DNA from: Cucumis sativus
Taxonomy: Eukaryota; Streptophyta; Magnoliopsida; Cucurbitales; Cucurbitaceae
Length of the DNA: 64,000 bases
Direction: 5' to 3'
NCBI RefSeq assembly: GCF_000004075.3
Contig: NC_026658.2
Coordinates: forward strand, 1,364,001-1,428,000
Position 1 is the stretch's first letter; each line of letters starts with the position of its first letter. Positions 35,040 to 48,507 of this stretch are shown piece after piece. Below the pieces are notes generated by a model, which was not told the origin of the DNA, did no database searches, and saw nothing but the letters and a program-made list of their open reading frames with translations. The translations under genes were made by a program, and so were the position numbers.

Positions 35040-37279
35040 ATGAAAGTTGTTTTATGAAAAAAATAATAAAACAATTGGCAAAGTACTAGGTAGCTATTGA
35101 AGCTATATATATAGGTGTTATAAATGGAGTGTGAAGCTTGGTTGAGTTATCTAGCACCATCAGCAGTGTCCTCTCTCTTTCATTTAGGTTTTCCTTCAAT
35201 GACTTCACTATCTATATCGATATTGCCCCATCCTTTTATCCCAATGCTGAAATTTTTATAGTCTGTTGCCCATTTTTAGATTTTAAAGTGCTTCTTTTGC
35301 CTGGGTGTAGAGTAAGACCAAGTCTTGTTTGACAATTCATAAAACCTGTCTAAAATGATATATTTGAAGAATTGAAAAATACTTTGATGCAACCGAAGTT
35401 GAACACATCGTTGTGTCGTCCACCCAAGTGTCTAAAAAAGATTGTTTTTTCTCTTTTGTGGTTTAAGGAGATGCATAGAGATGAGTGCAATCTGGTTATT
35501 ATAGAACTAACGAAGAATAAATCACCAACAAGAATAATATTGATTTTGATCTTTTGTGAGGGATGACATGCAATGCCCGACATCCTACTATTTTTTTTTT
35601 TTTTTTGGGTTCATTTTTCTATTAACTTTATTGCATTCTTCTCTCTTGCAGGAAGTAGGGCTTCCAAGTCAAGTTGCTAGGTTTACAAAGGTAGGCTACA
35701 ATTTTAAATATTATGGTTTTTCAATATGTAATTCCTTGATACATGCTTGATCAATGTTATAATGCTGTGACCCTTTTATTAAGAAGTATTGCAACATCCA
35801 CTCACAGTAATTATTCTTCTCTATAATATTGGCAATAACAATAATCATCTGACCTTCAAACAATATACATATACTCCTGATCAGCTGGGATTCACTCAAC
35901 TATTATCTCTATACACTTTTTAACATTTTGAGCAACATCAACAAGAACTAATGTATTAAACGGAAACGACGTCGTCATCTGAAACAGAGGATTGAGGCAG
36001 TTCCAAAGCATCAGAGTGAGAAAGGACTTCTCAGCTTCTTACGTGGGAATAGTAATTTCCACAACCAAAAGAATCAGGAGCATGTCCAAGTGGCTGAAGT
36101 GAAGGGTCCTACTTCAATGGATGTCTGCAATATCAACCTTTCTTTTTCTGGTGAGCTGCTTAATTATGGAGCCAATATTGCTTAATACTTCTTTTGAAAG
36201 AGAAAAAATTAGCCCTGCTCATCTCAACTACTCTTCATCAACGTCATACCTTTGATGTGTTCTGTCATATTTCTTCTGCATTGTCTTTCAGATCCTTATC
36301 ATCTGATAGAATTTTATTGATCTTCTTAGGAAAGTGGCATCACTAACACTGAATATTCTGAAAACTTCAGTGCTCTAGGATTGTTGTCAAAAAATGTACA
36401 GCTCTCTGCTTGTATGTCTTGCTGATTATATCTTCCATGTTGCATCAAATCTATCTATGATAATCTTTGCGGTTGATGTGGGACATTGAACATGTTCCAT
36501 GGAAAACCATAAAATAGGATGCCCTACATCAAAAAGGTTAGTTAATTTTTTAGTGGTTGATATAATGTGTTCTGATCTATATCCCTTAATTTCAAAGATT
36601 AGTGGACAGTTCTTTTTGCATGTTAAAGCGCACCATTGTGGTTTATGAACTTTTCTTTTCCTAGTCCCAACTTTCAAGGAGTAGTGAGTAAACTTTTATT
36701 GGTTGGATTTTCCTGTTCAAATTGAAAGTTCCTTGTGTTTCTGATAACAAGCTGATATTGGCAGTTCCTTTCAGCAAATGGATGGGACCAGCTATCAAAA
36801 TGTCTCTCCCAAGTTATAGGTAACTGAATTTTCCAATGTATAAATGGTTATGTTTGCCAAATTTGCACTTCAGTGGCTCATGACACTTCCATTGTTCTAA
36901 AATTTCAGTGGGCACACAGAATATACTCCTGAGCTACTCAAATATTCCTGTCAAATTCGATGCCGGTTTGTATTAAATTTAAGATAGTCAAGTTTAATAT
37001 TTCTTTCAACTGGAGCATTTGAATATATAATTTGCATTTAGGGTGCGAGCTGTAAAGCCAGCAACTGTCTCGATTCCTGCATTAAACAGAGCAGAAGATG
37101 GAGACCACCATTCTCACATTACAAGAACTGGAGAATATGGGGAACATGAGCAAAGCCTTTGTACATCTGTACTATTGTCAAAACCTATCCTAGCTTTAGA
37201 GTTTAGTTGCATGGAAATGCAAGTCCAAGCTCCCACTGTTGTTTCTCAATATTTTAAACACTCGCTAAGAACACCATGA
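32185..37279 (+). CDS. NXD1: NEOXANTHIN-DEFICIENT 1
   Basis: Needed for neoxanthin formation in plastids of tomato and Arabidopsis, apparently acting with ABA4; the biochemical activity is unknown (family knowledge). Coding exons: 32185-32252, 32324-32407, 32577-32640, 32768-32814, 33141-33195, 35652-35690, 35988-36150, 36765-36819, 36909-36965, 37042-37279. Phases match at every junction, giving 289 residues. Hallmarks recalled from the family are present: GYGKPPWMF, ALYQLHLVKA, RLVEAFGYTLGGFFLANYDD, GIVWNRPTSCAWAAKVLV, WMGPAIKMSLPSY, and CRVRAVKP near the C terminus with VLLSKPILALEF. The fifth intron is 2.4 kb and holds transposon remnants. The acceptor of exon 7 (CTGAAACAG) has a poor pyrimidine tract but is the one that keeps phase. 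Confidence 0.93.
33664..33774. mobile_element. Small inverted-repeat (MITE-like) element in an NXD1 intron
   Basis: TTTCAAATATAGCAAAAT at 33664-33681 is the exact inverted complement of 33757-33774. A second internal match (TTTGCTATATTTTG near 33725) suggests nested or rearranged ends. The element resembles the terminal part of the element at 12854-13030. There is no coding capacity. Confidence 0.5.
34790..35060 (+). mobile_element. 3' fragment of an L1-type LINE in an NXD1 intron
   Basis: With stops and shifts, the plus strand reads GERNDKVSRGWERDP, then EIWSPMKFHL and LLVGPSS. This resembles the end of the second frame of plant L1 retrotransposons (ERN.RVFRGRERDP.EIWSLVRFHVSLW in cucurbit copies as I recall). 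A T-rich 3' UTR, a (TA)n tract at 34990-35036, and TTTAATGAAAGTTG before an A-rich stretch follow, as in LINE tails. Heavily decayed and 5' truncated. Confidence 0.6.
34990..35036 (+). repeat. (TA)n microsatellite, about 23-24 units
   Basis: An uninterrupted AT dinucleotide run inside the LINE 3' fragment. It is the longest simple repeat in the window and probably varies in length between accessions. Confidence 0.95.
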
Positions 37280-37654
37280 ACACATTCCATTTCATTCTAG
37301 TTACAGTTAAATATTATGAAAATTCTTGGCAGAAAATGTTGTACAATCTGAAATACATCGCTAATGAAACTCTCTTCTTCTCCCAAAGTTCCAACTGCTT
37401 CTCATTTTTGTCCGAATGAGCTTTCACAATAAGATGACTCAAGATATAGAATTTACAGAATTCATGAAACAGGACAAAAAGAGCGCTGTTCGTCCCTCTT
37501 TTCTAATACAATTTTCTCCTTTTGACTGATGACCTTTACAAAAATCTTCCATTCCAGTGTTGATACACATGGGAAATAAATTTTCACTCTCAAATTATTA
37601 TTTAAGCAATCGAACTCCATTCTCTTCGATCACGAGCTCGACCTGAATTATCTA
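37280..37654. other. Convergent 3' gap between NXD1 and SCPL
   Basis: Only 375 bp separates the two stop codons of these tail-to-tail genes, so their 3' UTRs probably meet or overlap. No other feature was seen. Confidence 0.7.
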
Positions 37655-40521
37655 TCAGAAAGCTTCTGGTAGAGGCTGACTTTGTAAAAATGACTTGAAC
37701 AACACCAATGATCTTTCAGGCTGTGAAAATGGTGCTTCATGTGATGCCCCTCTGATTGTGGCAAAGGAAAGAATATTGCCGTAAACTTGAGTCCACCCAC
37801 CAACCTGAAGAGCAAGAACCATCCAAATTCACTCATATCTCAAATAATTCTAACTTTATTGTCAAGAACAAGAAAGTTTTTCTTGAACTGTTTATGGGGT
37901 TGTTAGGCAACAAGATTTACCTGCTGCCCCTCGAACCAGACTCGATAAGGTACGGTTGTTTGTAGTCCCAACTCTTTGGCCAGTTTGTGAACAAGCGTTC
38001 TACTACCTGTGAGTGGAATGACGGAATCTTGATCTCCACTGAAAATACAAGATGTTTGATACAGTCAGCTTTAACAGCTTTAGGATTGACAAGTATCATG
38101 AAATGACCCCAAGAGAAGTTTCACTTTCACATACCTATAGACCAACACCTGTATTCCAGCATTGATCAGTTTTCCCACGATGTTGATAGTCGGCACCTCT
38201 AGGTCCAACAGCTCATAATCCAGTATGCTATCAATTTCAAATGAAAAATGTCAATCTGAATGAACATCAAGCTTCTTATGAAAATACATCAAGATTTTTC
38301 ATTCTTGGTGAGTATTGTTAGTATGAAGAAGTCTGTACCTGCTGCAAACAGCCCATCGCCTCACTCCCACTAGACGTGCATGAAGTGCTTTGTGTACATC
38401 TTGCCTATTGAGATAGTTAACTGTTTCGTCCTCCACACAGACATCAACCGACTCGGTTACTTGCTACACACAATGAAGAAGATTGGAATCAAAGTTTAGT
38501 TAGATTCTGAGAAAGTGAAAAAGAAGTGAATTAACTGGTTCACTACTCACTTGAGGGTTGAGGATTTTGGATTGAGAGAACACAGACGATATGCACACAT
38601 CAAGGGTAACGTCATACTTGTCAACAAATCTACTGGTTTCTTTACTCACTTGGCTCATCACCCTTGAGCAAATGGGTGAAACAGACCCCCTGTAGTACTC
38701 ACCCACATAACGAGAGTAGTTGCACATTGACGTGAACATTTTAAATGTTGAATCCGATATTAATCCATGTGACCAAAGGAACTCAGCCCTTGAGTTGAAG
38801 TCAGTAGCAAATTCTAGAACAGGATTGCCAATCTGCAAATGGACATATAAACAGTTCGTTAAGTTAATGAATCTAGAGGTACCTCCAACACGATATTAGA
38901 ACAAAGCTCATGTATGAGCTCATTTGATATCAACGGTGCATTTGTTAGGGGTCCTGGTAGTTTAGATTTCAAAAACGGGGTTGAATTTTTTTTACTTACA
39001 GCAATGCCCCTGAGGTTGAATGAAGTTTTGTTAGATTGGACCATAAGCTCTGCCAGTTGGGGAACATAATGACCTACAGAAATCAAGAAAAAGATTATTA
39101 TTCTGCTTTTCTTCCCCTTTTTGCTTTTCTATTCAAGATGTAATTTTGAGGAGAAATGATATCATACCAGCATAGCTTTCTCCTGTAATGAACAAGCTTC
39201 GGTTTCTGTAATGTGGGAATCTGACAAACCATTTCTCCAAGAACTCCAGATTGTCTCTTGCTGCAGATATATCAAACATAAGCATCACAAACATCCACTT
39301 AGAAACAAAACATATAAAAGAAAGATAGTTTTTTTCTCTCTCTCTCTCTCTCTTTTTTTTTTTTTTTACTTTTTTAAAGGAAGAATACAAAACCCACCAC
39401 CAATTAAACTTTCCATTACTCCAAAACCTTATCAAACCTTTGTCCTTAATAGCTCCTTTTCAAAGCACTACTAAACTTATACGTTATAATAATGATTCAA
39501 AATGAAAGTTACTACAGTTATTTTTGTAATTTTCTTTTTCCTACTAGAACAGTGTCACTGAAAATGGCAAAAGTGCAGTTTCCACCAAAAAGAAAAAGAA
39601 AAATGATAAAACAATTAAAAGAAGAGAAGGAAAAGAAAGGGGGGAAAAGGTAGAAAAGGCAAAGAAGCATTTTTCACTTACTAACAAACAAAAGAAGAGA
39701 GGGACCAAGCAATTAGGAAGTTGAAGAAGTTGACCTTGAAGTGGTCTTTATCTTATGAAGGTAGGAAGTTATTTTCAACAACGTCGGAAACTACCATCAT
39801 CTCACTTTACAGAAAAACAAAATTACAGAACCAAAAAAAATTATCCCAAACAACTTCATATTCACATATTCCCACCTGTGATTTTGTCTCCCACAGCCTC
39901 ATATGAAGAAGTATCAGTTGAATACGAAAACCCCACTCCCACAGGCGTCTCCAAATACAACATATTCGCTTCTGAACATCAAAACAAACAAAGTAACAAC
40001 AACCCATTAACACTCACAAAGTCTTCAAAAAAGCAAACCAAACTCATTTCATCAAACACTTTAGCAGGCATTACAATCCAAACCTGTATTCCAACTATGC
40101 TCATTCCTAACCAAAACCTCCCCTCTAGGCCGAAACGGTCCATTTTCAGAGAATGCCCCAACTCCCAAAGAAGAACATCCAGGACCTGCAACGAACAACA
40201 ACCCGAATAAACAAAAAATAAAGAAAAACCCCAAATGGGGATTACCCCATTACCCAAAAGTCTGTAGAAAAGCAGAAAATCACCTCCATTAAGCCAAAGA
40301 ACAAGGGGTTTAGAAGGAGGGTCGACTTGGGCTTCAGCAAAATAATAAAACAAAGCCTTCTGATTACGATCACCAACATTAACATAGCCAGAATAATGAC
40401 GAAATCCAACAAGGGGTTGACCGGGTAAGGAAGAAATCTTGTCAAGAAGATAAGGGGAAGAGTAAGCTTTAGGAAGAAAGTGGAAGAAAAGCAAGAGGAA
40501 AGCAAAGGGGAACAGAGACAT
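37655..40521 (-). CDS. Serine carboxypeptidase-like protein, SCPL45/46 type
   Basis: Secreted or vacuolar serine carboxypeptidase of family S10; the natural substrate of this clade is not known. Exons in reading order: 40521-40284, 40185-40084, 39971-39876, 39260-39168, 39073-39000, 38832-38551, 38463-38339, 38227-38135, 38038-37921, 37804-37655. All phases agree, giving 456 residues. A signal peptide ([21 protein letters not shown]) is followed by the family landmarks [28 protein letters not shown] and [12 protein letters not shown]. The catalytic triad is Ser174 (GESYAG), Asp372 (SGDQDSVIP) and His429 (RGASHEAP). The serine and histidine contexts are canonical, so it is probably an active peptidase rather than an acyltransferase. 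The second ATG in the signal region is a less likely start. SCPL45 and SCPL46 cannot be told apart by eye. Confidence 0.93.
39335..39366. repeat. (TC)n followed by a T tract in an SCPL intron
   Basis: A CT dinucleotide run of about 19 bp leads into a T run, within the intron at 39261-39875. On the coding strand this is an A and GA tract, so it is not a splice pyrimidine tract. Confidence 0.85.
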
Positions 40522-42890
40522 GGTGAAGAAATGGGGGAAGAAGAAATGGGAGAGAAAGGAAAAGAAAATGGGGGTAGAAGAAGAAGAAGAAATGGGAATG
40601 GTTTTATAAAAAGAAGGGGAAGAGTTGTTGTTTTGTAATGATGATGAATTTCAAAGATTGGGTCCCCATTATTTTTATTTTTTGCAATTCCAACAGTGGG
40701 AACATGGCCACTGTTCAACTCAAGATCTCTCTTCTCTCTCTCTTTCTCTCTCTTTGTGTGTGGTTAATGGATATTCAAAAAAAATGTTTGGATTTGTTTG
40801 TAAGTTTTGTAAATCCAATGAATGAAGAACAAGCAAAGGAAAGGAGTACTGTTTTGTTCTTTTGTCTTGGTGGTTGATTTTTATACAACACTCTAATTTA
40901 TAAAAACAAAGTGTGGCAGGATTGAACAGAAACAGGAACAAGAACAGGATAGTGATGATGATGATGCTCTTTGTAAGTTTTTGTTTTCTTTTAAATGCAT
41001 CTTTCTGTGTAAATATTCTCCAGGTTAGATTAGCCTTTGTTTTATTTTTCTCTACCTTTTAACACTCCTTTTTATTTTAATTACAATTTTACTTCCTTTA
41101 TTTTCTTATATTTAAAAACATCTCTTTTACAAATTTATTTTAGTTTTAGAAAATTTCTCAAAAAATTTTAGTTTTTACACTAAACAAATAGGTTTAATGG
41201 TTTTAACCATTTTTACAATTTAAGCTAGTTTGATTCTTGATTCTTGCATGGTGTACACTTGTACTAAAAGAAAAACTTTTATAATACATGGATTAGACAA
41301 GTACACTCTTGTCACCCTCTTGACAAAATCAAACATACATACTCGCAATCTACCTTTAAATTGATTTTATTAAAACAAATTGGTGAGCAGCTTGATTTCA
41401 ACTCATTCTTCTTCGTGTACGTTAAAAATTATATAGAGTAATCGTCGAACTCGTAGCTCCAACACCTCTACTTAGGGAATCTAATACATTTCTTAAATGT
41501 GGAGTAAGAAAATGTATGGTTGAAGTAGAAAAGGAAGGAAAAGGGAATGGTGGAATGTGAGAGAGAGAGAGAGAGAAGTGCAATAATGATGAGACTTTAG
41601 AAATGTACAAAAAAGTAAGTATTAAAATGGAGGAAAAAGTGGGTATGATACATCATGACATGAGAGGAATTTTGTCAGCTTGATGAGGCTTGTGGTAAAA
41701 GATCTTCCCTTTCTTTTTTGTTTTCCCATGTAAAATTTTCTCCATCATTCATTTTTTCACTCTCTCATTCCCCATAACTATACCTTCTTCCTACTAAACT
41801 CTTATCCATCCCAACCATTAGTTTTCTTTTCCAAAAGTAGGTCCCGTTTGTTTACCCTTATTTATCGATTGCTCGTTTCTATTATGCATGTGTGATATTA
41901 ACAAAATGTCGATTACGTAGTTAAATTTATAATCAACAAGTGCATTAGTTTAACTCTAGAGTTGAAGGTGAACAATTTGATTGTGTTTGTCCTCGTATAT
42001 CAAATATTTTCACTGTTGAATATGTTACAGTTACTCTTACTAATTGACCTGTAACAGTAACGACAATAACGACAATAACAATGAGAAGATAATGATATAA
42101 TAGTAGATAGCCTCAATCATAATCAAATTAGGGTTTAATGTTGAAGCATGATCAAAAGTAATTTAATTAAGTTTACAATTTAGACTCGTTGTCATCGATT
42201 AAAAACTCTTTATAAAAAATTTTGTTTAGGTTTCAAACAAATACTTAAATTTTTTTAATAATAATCTCTTATGTATTATTTTGATTTAGTCTCATTAATT
42301 TTATATGATATTTTAGCATATTTTATAATTTAATATTTCTTTTCGTCTTGAATTGAATTTGTATAAAATCTTATTTTTTTTAAAATAAAATGTTTGGTAA
42401 TTTACAATTTTGTATTGTTTTAAATTTTTTAATAAAAAAAAATATATACATGTGACATTAAATGTGAATTTCAATTTCCATTCAAAATACTTCCAAAAAC
42501 TTGTCTTAAAAAATGAAGACAATATCATCAACATCAGAAATTAATGAAATCAATTTGTCACATAAAATAAGTTATCTGATGTACATTTAAATATTAAAAA
42601 ATATATAAAAAATAAAATTGATTATTAAATCCTAATATTCAAAGATTCAAAAAATATTTTTCCTCTCGTATTATTCTTTTTAAAAAGTTGAATAAAGAAA
42701 GGAGGAAGCGTCATCAGCGTTAGTGGTGTCACTTCTCGTGATCAACTCCTTTCTAGGGTTAACTGACTAAGACATCTACTTTGAAGGTTCAAATTTCGTC
42801 TCGTAATTAGTTTATATTATTTTCAAATATAATTAAATCTCATAATCTCCATATTATTATTAAAGAAAAAAAGAAAAGAAAAAGAAGTCA

Positions 42891-42920
42891 TCCCCTTCCC
42901 CTTCCCCTTCCCCTTCCCCT
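42891..42920 (+). repeat. (CCCCTT)n microsatellite, five units
   Basis: Five tandem hexamers, C-rich on this strand, in an otherwise AT-rich desert. They follow a purine-rich A/G stretch (42863-42888), making a local switch of strand composition. Confidence 0.9.
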
Positions 42921-43539
42921 ATTTGCTTCATTGCTTTTTCACTAACCTACAAGAAAAGCCCCACCATGTCCCATGGTTCCTTTATATCCACTTCAATATT
43001 TCATCCTCTCTCTCACTCACCATTCAAATCATACCAAAACACAATTCTTCAAAATTATTCTAATTTGTCACTACTAATAATGTTTTCTTTGAATTCATGA
43101 ACAATCATACATCATTCAAATTTATCTTTAGTAATTATCTTTTATTTTATCATAAAAGTGTATCAATTAACTAGTTTTGTTACTATATTCAAAGTTTCTT
43201 AATCATATCATTCTTACATAACCACCATACCATATATCTAAAAAGATGAGTGAATATTAAATAAATACTTAGAAAATAGCCTTTAAAATTAAAGTGAATA
43301 TGAATGTGATATTATAAAACATGAATTAGGGCTTTTTATTTTATAGAATCAATATTACCTTTCTAACCTTATTGAAACATAGTCTAAGTTCAATGATATA
43401 GCAAGTGACCAATGTTTTTATTTAGATAAATTGTATTTATTATGTTTATGATTTAAAAAAATTACATCTAAAGTTAGAATAAATAATACTAAAATTGAAT
43501 GAATTTTAAAATAGAGATACCAAAATTATATTTTATTAA

Positions 43540-43571
<32 letters not shown>
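43540..43571 (+). repeat. (AAT)n microsatellite
   Basis: About ten AAT units without interruption. Confidence 0.9.
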
Positions 43572-43573
<2 letters not shown>

Positions 43574-46500
43574 GTATGTATTGTCACTATCATGTTATAG
43601 AATATGACATAACATGAAACGATATTTCTCTATTTCAATCAATTGGAAAAAAAAAAAAAAAAACTTGTTTTGAAAAATGAAGTGTTTTTTTGTTCTTATA
43701 CTTTTATGTATTTTTTGTTTTTCATGATCTTTTTATAGAATCGATATTACCATTCTAACAAAATAACACATTCGTTTGAGAGTAAACTAATTTGAACACT
43801 GGAAATGAAAGACTCAACCTTACTTATTTTGTATGGTTAGTTAAATTAGTAACTCATATGCATTGAACTTCAATAACCCTAACACTGCACTCACTGGGAA
43901 CGAAGATTGGAGCAGTGATATGTAATATTAATTGGAAAATGAGTAGAGAGGACAGTACTGTTTATTTGTGAAGAAAAATTCAAGACCCATCAAATTTGAT
44001 AGTACAAAAAGGAAAAGGAAAAAAAGGTCCCATCACCTCCTTTATTGCTGAAATGAATTTTAGAAGGAAAACAATGCATATTATATTGGAAATCCTTTCT
44101 GCTATTGCCATGCTTTGAAACATTTCAAGTTTATGTAACGTGTCTAAAAGAAAAGTAGATGAAGCCACAGCTCAATCCATATATATTTATTGAATTGGAA
44201 AAAATGTTGCAAAATGAAAAGGAAATTGTGGGACTTAAAGAAACTAATGTTGAAAAATGTCCCAATTGAACATCTTCCAATTTGTGTAATGAGAAAAGGA
44301 AAAGGTGAATGGGAAATGATTTTAAAAATAGGGGAGTTTGACTCTGGAAAAATACTAAATTCAAACTCCAAACCCACAATAATTAATAATAATAATAATA
44401 ACTCTGGGAATTGGGCTTTTAAATTGGAAACTGCCAATGCACCAAAATTAATGCACAAAACTATTTATATTCACTTTAAAGTGTTAAAAGCAAAGTTTAT
44501 TATTATTATGAATTACGAAATAGAAAGATGTTTGATTTATCTCTTTTTGCCTTTTCCAAATTTCTCCATTGTATGATTGTAGAATACAAAATGTGGAAAG
44601 GCTTTGGAGAGCTTTGCTTTCTTTACAAGTCTCTTAGAAGTTCAAAAAGAAAAGAAAAAGTTTGCACACTTAATTATTACATAAAAGCATATATATATAT
44701 ATAATATATGGTTATGTATTGTATGTTATTGTTTCGGGTCATGCTCCCTAGCGTGGGTCCAACTTCAATTAGTGAAATAGTAACATTATCGAGAAAAATG
44801 GATTAATTGAACAGTTGACTCACGCTAAATGTTAAATCATTTTGTTTAGTGTGAACATTCTTTCATCAAACAAAATACAAAAATATCTTCTTCTTCCTCT
44901 CCAACCTTTTGTTAGGCAATTTTTTAAACTAAGTGTTAGTATATAATTTGGTTCCTAAAATTTTAAAATATAATTTTTTTAGAATAGATTTAAAAGGTTC
45001 GTGTATTAAATTTTTTTAGGATTATTCAAAGGGAAGTTTGCAACAATAACAAAAAATTTATGATAATAGAGTTCATGTCACTTACACTTTTAAATTTGCA
45101 AAACTAGCAAATTTAAAAGCAAATTACTGTCATATTTACCAAATTTGCAATATGCAAAAAAGATGTGTTATGAGCTGTTTTTTTCTAATTTTTTTTGTCA
45201 TCTAATGCAATTTCTCTTATTTAAATAGGTAACACTTTTTGTACTAATAATTTAAGTATATTAAAAAAAAACATGAATGGACCAACAAACTATATATAAT
45301 AGCGATATAATTTATCATTGATAGTATATTAACTAATCAACTTCCAAACCTTCGTCTCTAAATTTTGTTATATCTACAAATTCTTTTACAATTATGCAGC
45401 CTAAACTTTTATTAATAAAAGTAATTCAAGAACGATCTAAACCTATTCTTAAAGAACTAAACATTACATTTTGAAAATTGAGAGACCTAACTACAAGTAT
45501 TCTCGAGAGTTGTAGAGAATTCAAAGACAAAAATATAGTTTTTTTGAAAGAAAAAAAAAAACGAAAGAGAAGGGAAAAAGTAAAGAAAAGAAGAAATGAA
45601 TAGAATTAAAATGTGTGTTATTGTGGGGATGGTTGAAGATGGGGTCAAGTTGGGGAATGATTGGCACTTGAGAATGTTTGAGAAAAAACCCCCTAAACCC
45701 ATATAAATCCATGAAGAATATAATGTGACATGCATGCTTCAAATATTAATGGCCCCATTGCATATACATATACAAACCCTTCTCATTATATTTCAACTAT
45801 ATTCAAACATTATATTATCATATCTATCTAACCCCACTTCCCACTCCAAAATAATATGTCAAATTTTTCTTTTCTCTTTTGGGTGTGGCCTACCAACTAA
45901 CTCCCACTCAAACACCAATGCCTCCTACTACCATCAATTGCAATGCAATGTAATGTGTAATGCTTAAAAAGTTACCTTTTTTTTCAAATTGAGATGTGTT
46001 TTAGGGCATCCTTGTGAGGTCTCTTTTTTTTTTAAGTACGTTATAATCTTGGTGGACCATGTCTACCTGATTTGATGCGTACATTTATGTCTTTTAGTAT
46101 CATTCATAATGAATTATTAGCAAGTGTAAAGTAGGGAACTATAAATGTTATTGGTGGACGTTTTTGTGTATAAGTTAGTCACGAGTTGAGACCATCATCA
46201 TTTGGGTAGGTGGATAATAATTATAATTAACTAGGTGTGGGAATGAAAAGTCATTGATATATAAGAAAATCATAAAATGAGACAATAAATGATGTAATTC
46301 GGTTCCTCCACCCAAGAACATGGTTGGTATATTTCTTAACATTCTTGTAAAGCTATAGAATGTGACTTTTAGTTTATGCGCTAACATTTAGAGAATTAAT
46401 TAAACATACTCGATAATGGCATTAAATGACTACGAGTTTAATTAATTTCATGCTAGCCACTCTTGTAATTACTTGAACCAAACGAATTGTGTGCATAGCT

Positions 46501-48095
46501 ATGTTATATTTGTTTTCTATGAAAACTAAACCTAAATGGAACGATGACAATTGTTATAATTACACCTTCAAATTTTCAACTATAAAAATTGAGCCATAAA
46601 ACTTAACGATATTAAAATTAGACTTAAAAGCTTATATTAGTTGTTGAAATTGAACCTAAAAACACAAAAATGTAAGCCAAATGTGTACGAGCATTGTAAA
46701 TTTTCAAAGTGTGCAATTATAACCCATCGTCATAGTCTAAAGCAGTTTTACAATTTATTTCCTTTTCCTAATTCAAGAATGATAGAATTACAAAATCAAA
46801 CCATTATAACAACAATAACAATAATTGATATCTTATTTACTAAATTGAGTCGGTTTTACGCATACTCAACTAACTAATTCAAAACTAAATGAAGTTAAAT
46901 CGTAAATATATTTTAGAATAATGTTTATTTAGATTCTACAGAGCTTGGAAAGGTTAAGAAGGTAGGAAGAAGAATGAAGATTTAAAAAGTAAGGAAAGAA
47001 AGAAAGTAATAATGAAGAGAAACAAAAAGAAAAGGTGAAGAAGAAGAAGAAGAAGAAGAAAGAAAGAAGGTTAGCCAAAGACCCAACTACCAAGATAGAG
47101 AAGGTGTTAGTTTTTGGGTATTTGTGGTTCTATTTTTCAACTTTACAATGTGTCTTTGTGTGAAAGTGACATCAATTTTAGGAAACAATAATAAAAACAC
47201 CATAACTTTTTTTTCTTCTTTTTAACAAATATGAATTATTAAATATGTGAGTTAGTGGGTAACTTAGTTATTTGGAGAGAATAAAATCATAAAAATAATA
47301 AAAAAAAAAGAATGATGAATACAAACAAAAGTGTTAAAGTTTGTCTCTTTGAATCAATGTTTGGTCTAATTTTTCTCTATCATCTCTCCAATATTTTATC
47401 ATGCACTTTTTTCTTTTTTACAAGAAAGGTCATTAATCTATAACAAAAAATAAACAATTGGATATGGAACTATATAAGATTAGATCCAATCCAAAAAAAC
47501 AAACTTGTTTTGGTTCTCATTCTTGGAGTAAACACCTCACCAAAAATGGAGGAAGAAAGAAAAAGAGATATGGAGAATGGACATGAACGCATGAACACAT
47601 GAACACATGAACATGGTGGGCCAAATATTACTCAAGGCTTTTCCTTTTGCTTTTACTTCTTCATCTTTTCTTTTGAGTTCATTCATTTACAATTTCCTAT
47701 TATTTTATGGAAATTGATAAATTTAATTAAACATACTTCTTCAATATTTAATTGATAAATTTTAGTTTAGTTTTTAGTTGAAATAAAATATATGACCTTG
47801 AAAAATGCATTGGGTAAAGTTAAGAAACTCCTAGGAAATTTAACCATAATATAAATTAAAAAGAAATGTCTAAGATCAGACAAAAATGAAATTCAACTTA
47901 GTGAATTTAAAATAATGTTAAGTTTAATTAATTACCCACATGTTCATTATTAATTAACTCCAGCCACATTAAATACTAAATAATATATATTTTTTTTTTC
48001 TATAAATGAAAAAAAAAATTATAAATATTTACAAAATAGCCAAATGTTAAAGTCCATTGACTCTTTTTGTGTTTCGTTTCTTTCATTAACTGATG

Positions 48096-48124
48096 AAGGC
48101 AGAAGGCAGAAGGCAGAAGGCAGA
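48096..48124 (+). repeat. (GGCAGAA)n minisatellite, four units
   Basis: Four head-to-tail copies of a 7-bp unit, of higher GC content than the surroundings. Confidence 0.9.
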
Positions 48125-48481
48125 GTTGATGGAAACAATTAGTTGTTTAATGAAAAAAAAAAATGAGTTGTCGTAGAGTTACTTTTAATTATATTATAAA
48201 AGTTAAAATATTATTTTATCCATTTCTTCATGTAATTAAAAAGGAAAAAAAAAATCCATAAAGTGAAAATATATAAGTAAATAAAAGAATAGAAAGCTGA
48301 CAAAATAGTTGATATGAGGAATTAGAATATGATAGGGTGATTCATTGATTATATATAAGTTGCTAAGTATTATATAAATTAATTCACCATTATCTTTGCT
48401 TTCAAGTGAGGTATGACAAATCAAACCATTTTTAATTTGAGAATTGGAAATCCAATTTAAAAGGGTATAATAAGAATGTGA

Positions 48482-48507
48482 AGTGGTGAAGTGGTGAAGT
48501 GGTGAAG
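48482..48507 (+). repeat. (GTGGTGAA)n, three units
   Basis: Three tandem copies of an 8-bp unit. Confidence 0.85.

Noticed and set aside
42757..42805. tRNA gene suggested by paired A- and B-like boxes
   Set aside because: The boxes are imperfect and no cloverleaf forms; kept only as a possible SINE remnant in the region entry.
45487..45735. Minus-strand hydrophobic frames near 45.5-45.7 kb
   Set aside because: Driven by A/T runs (phenylalanine and leucine stretches); no start context or family.
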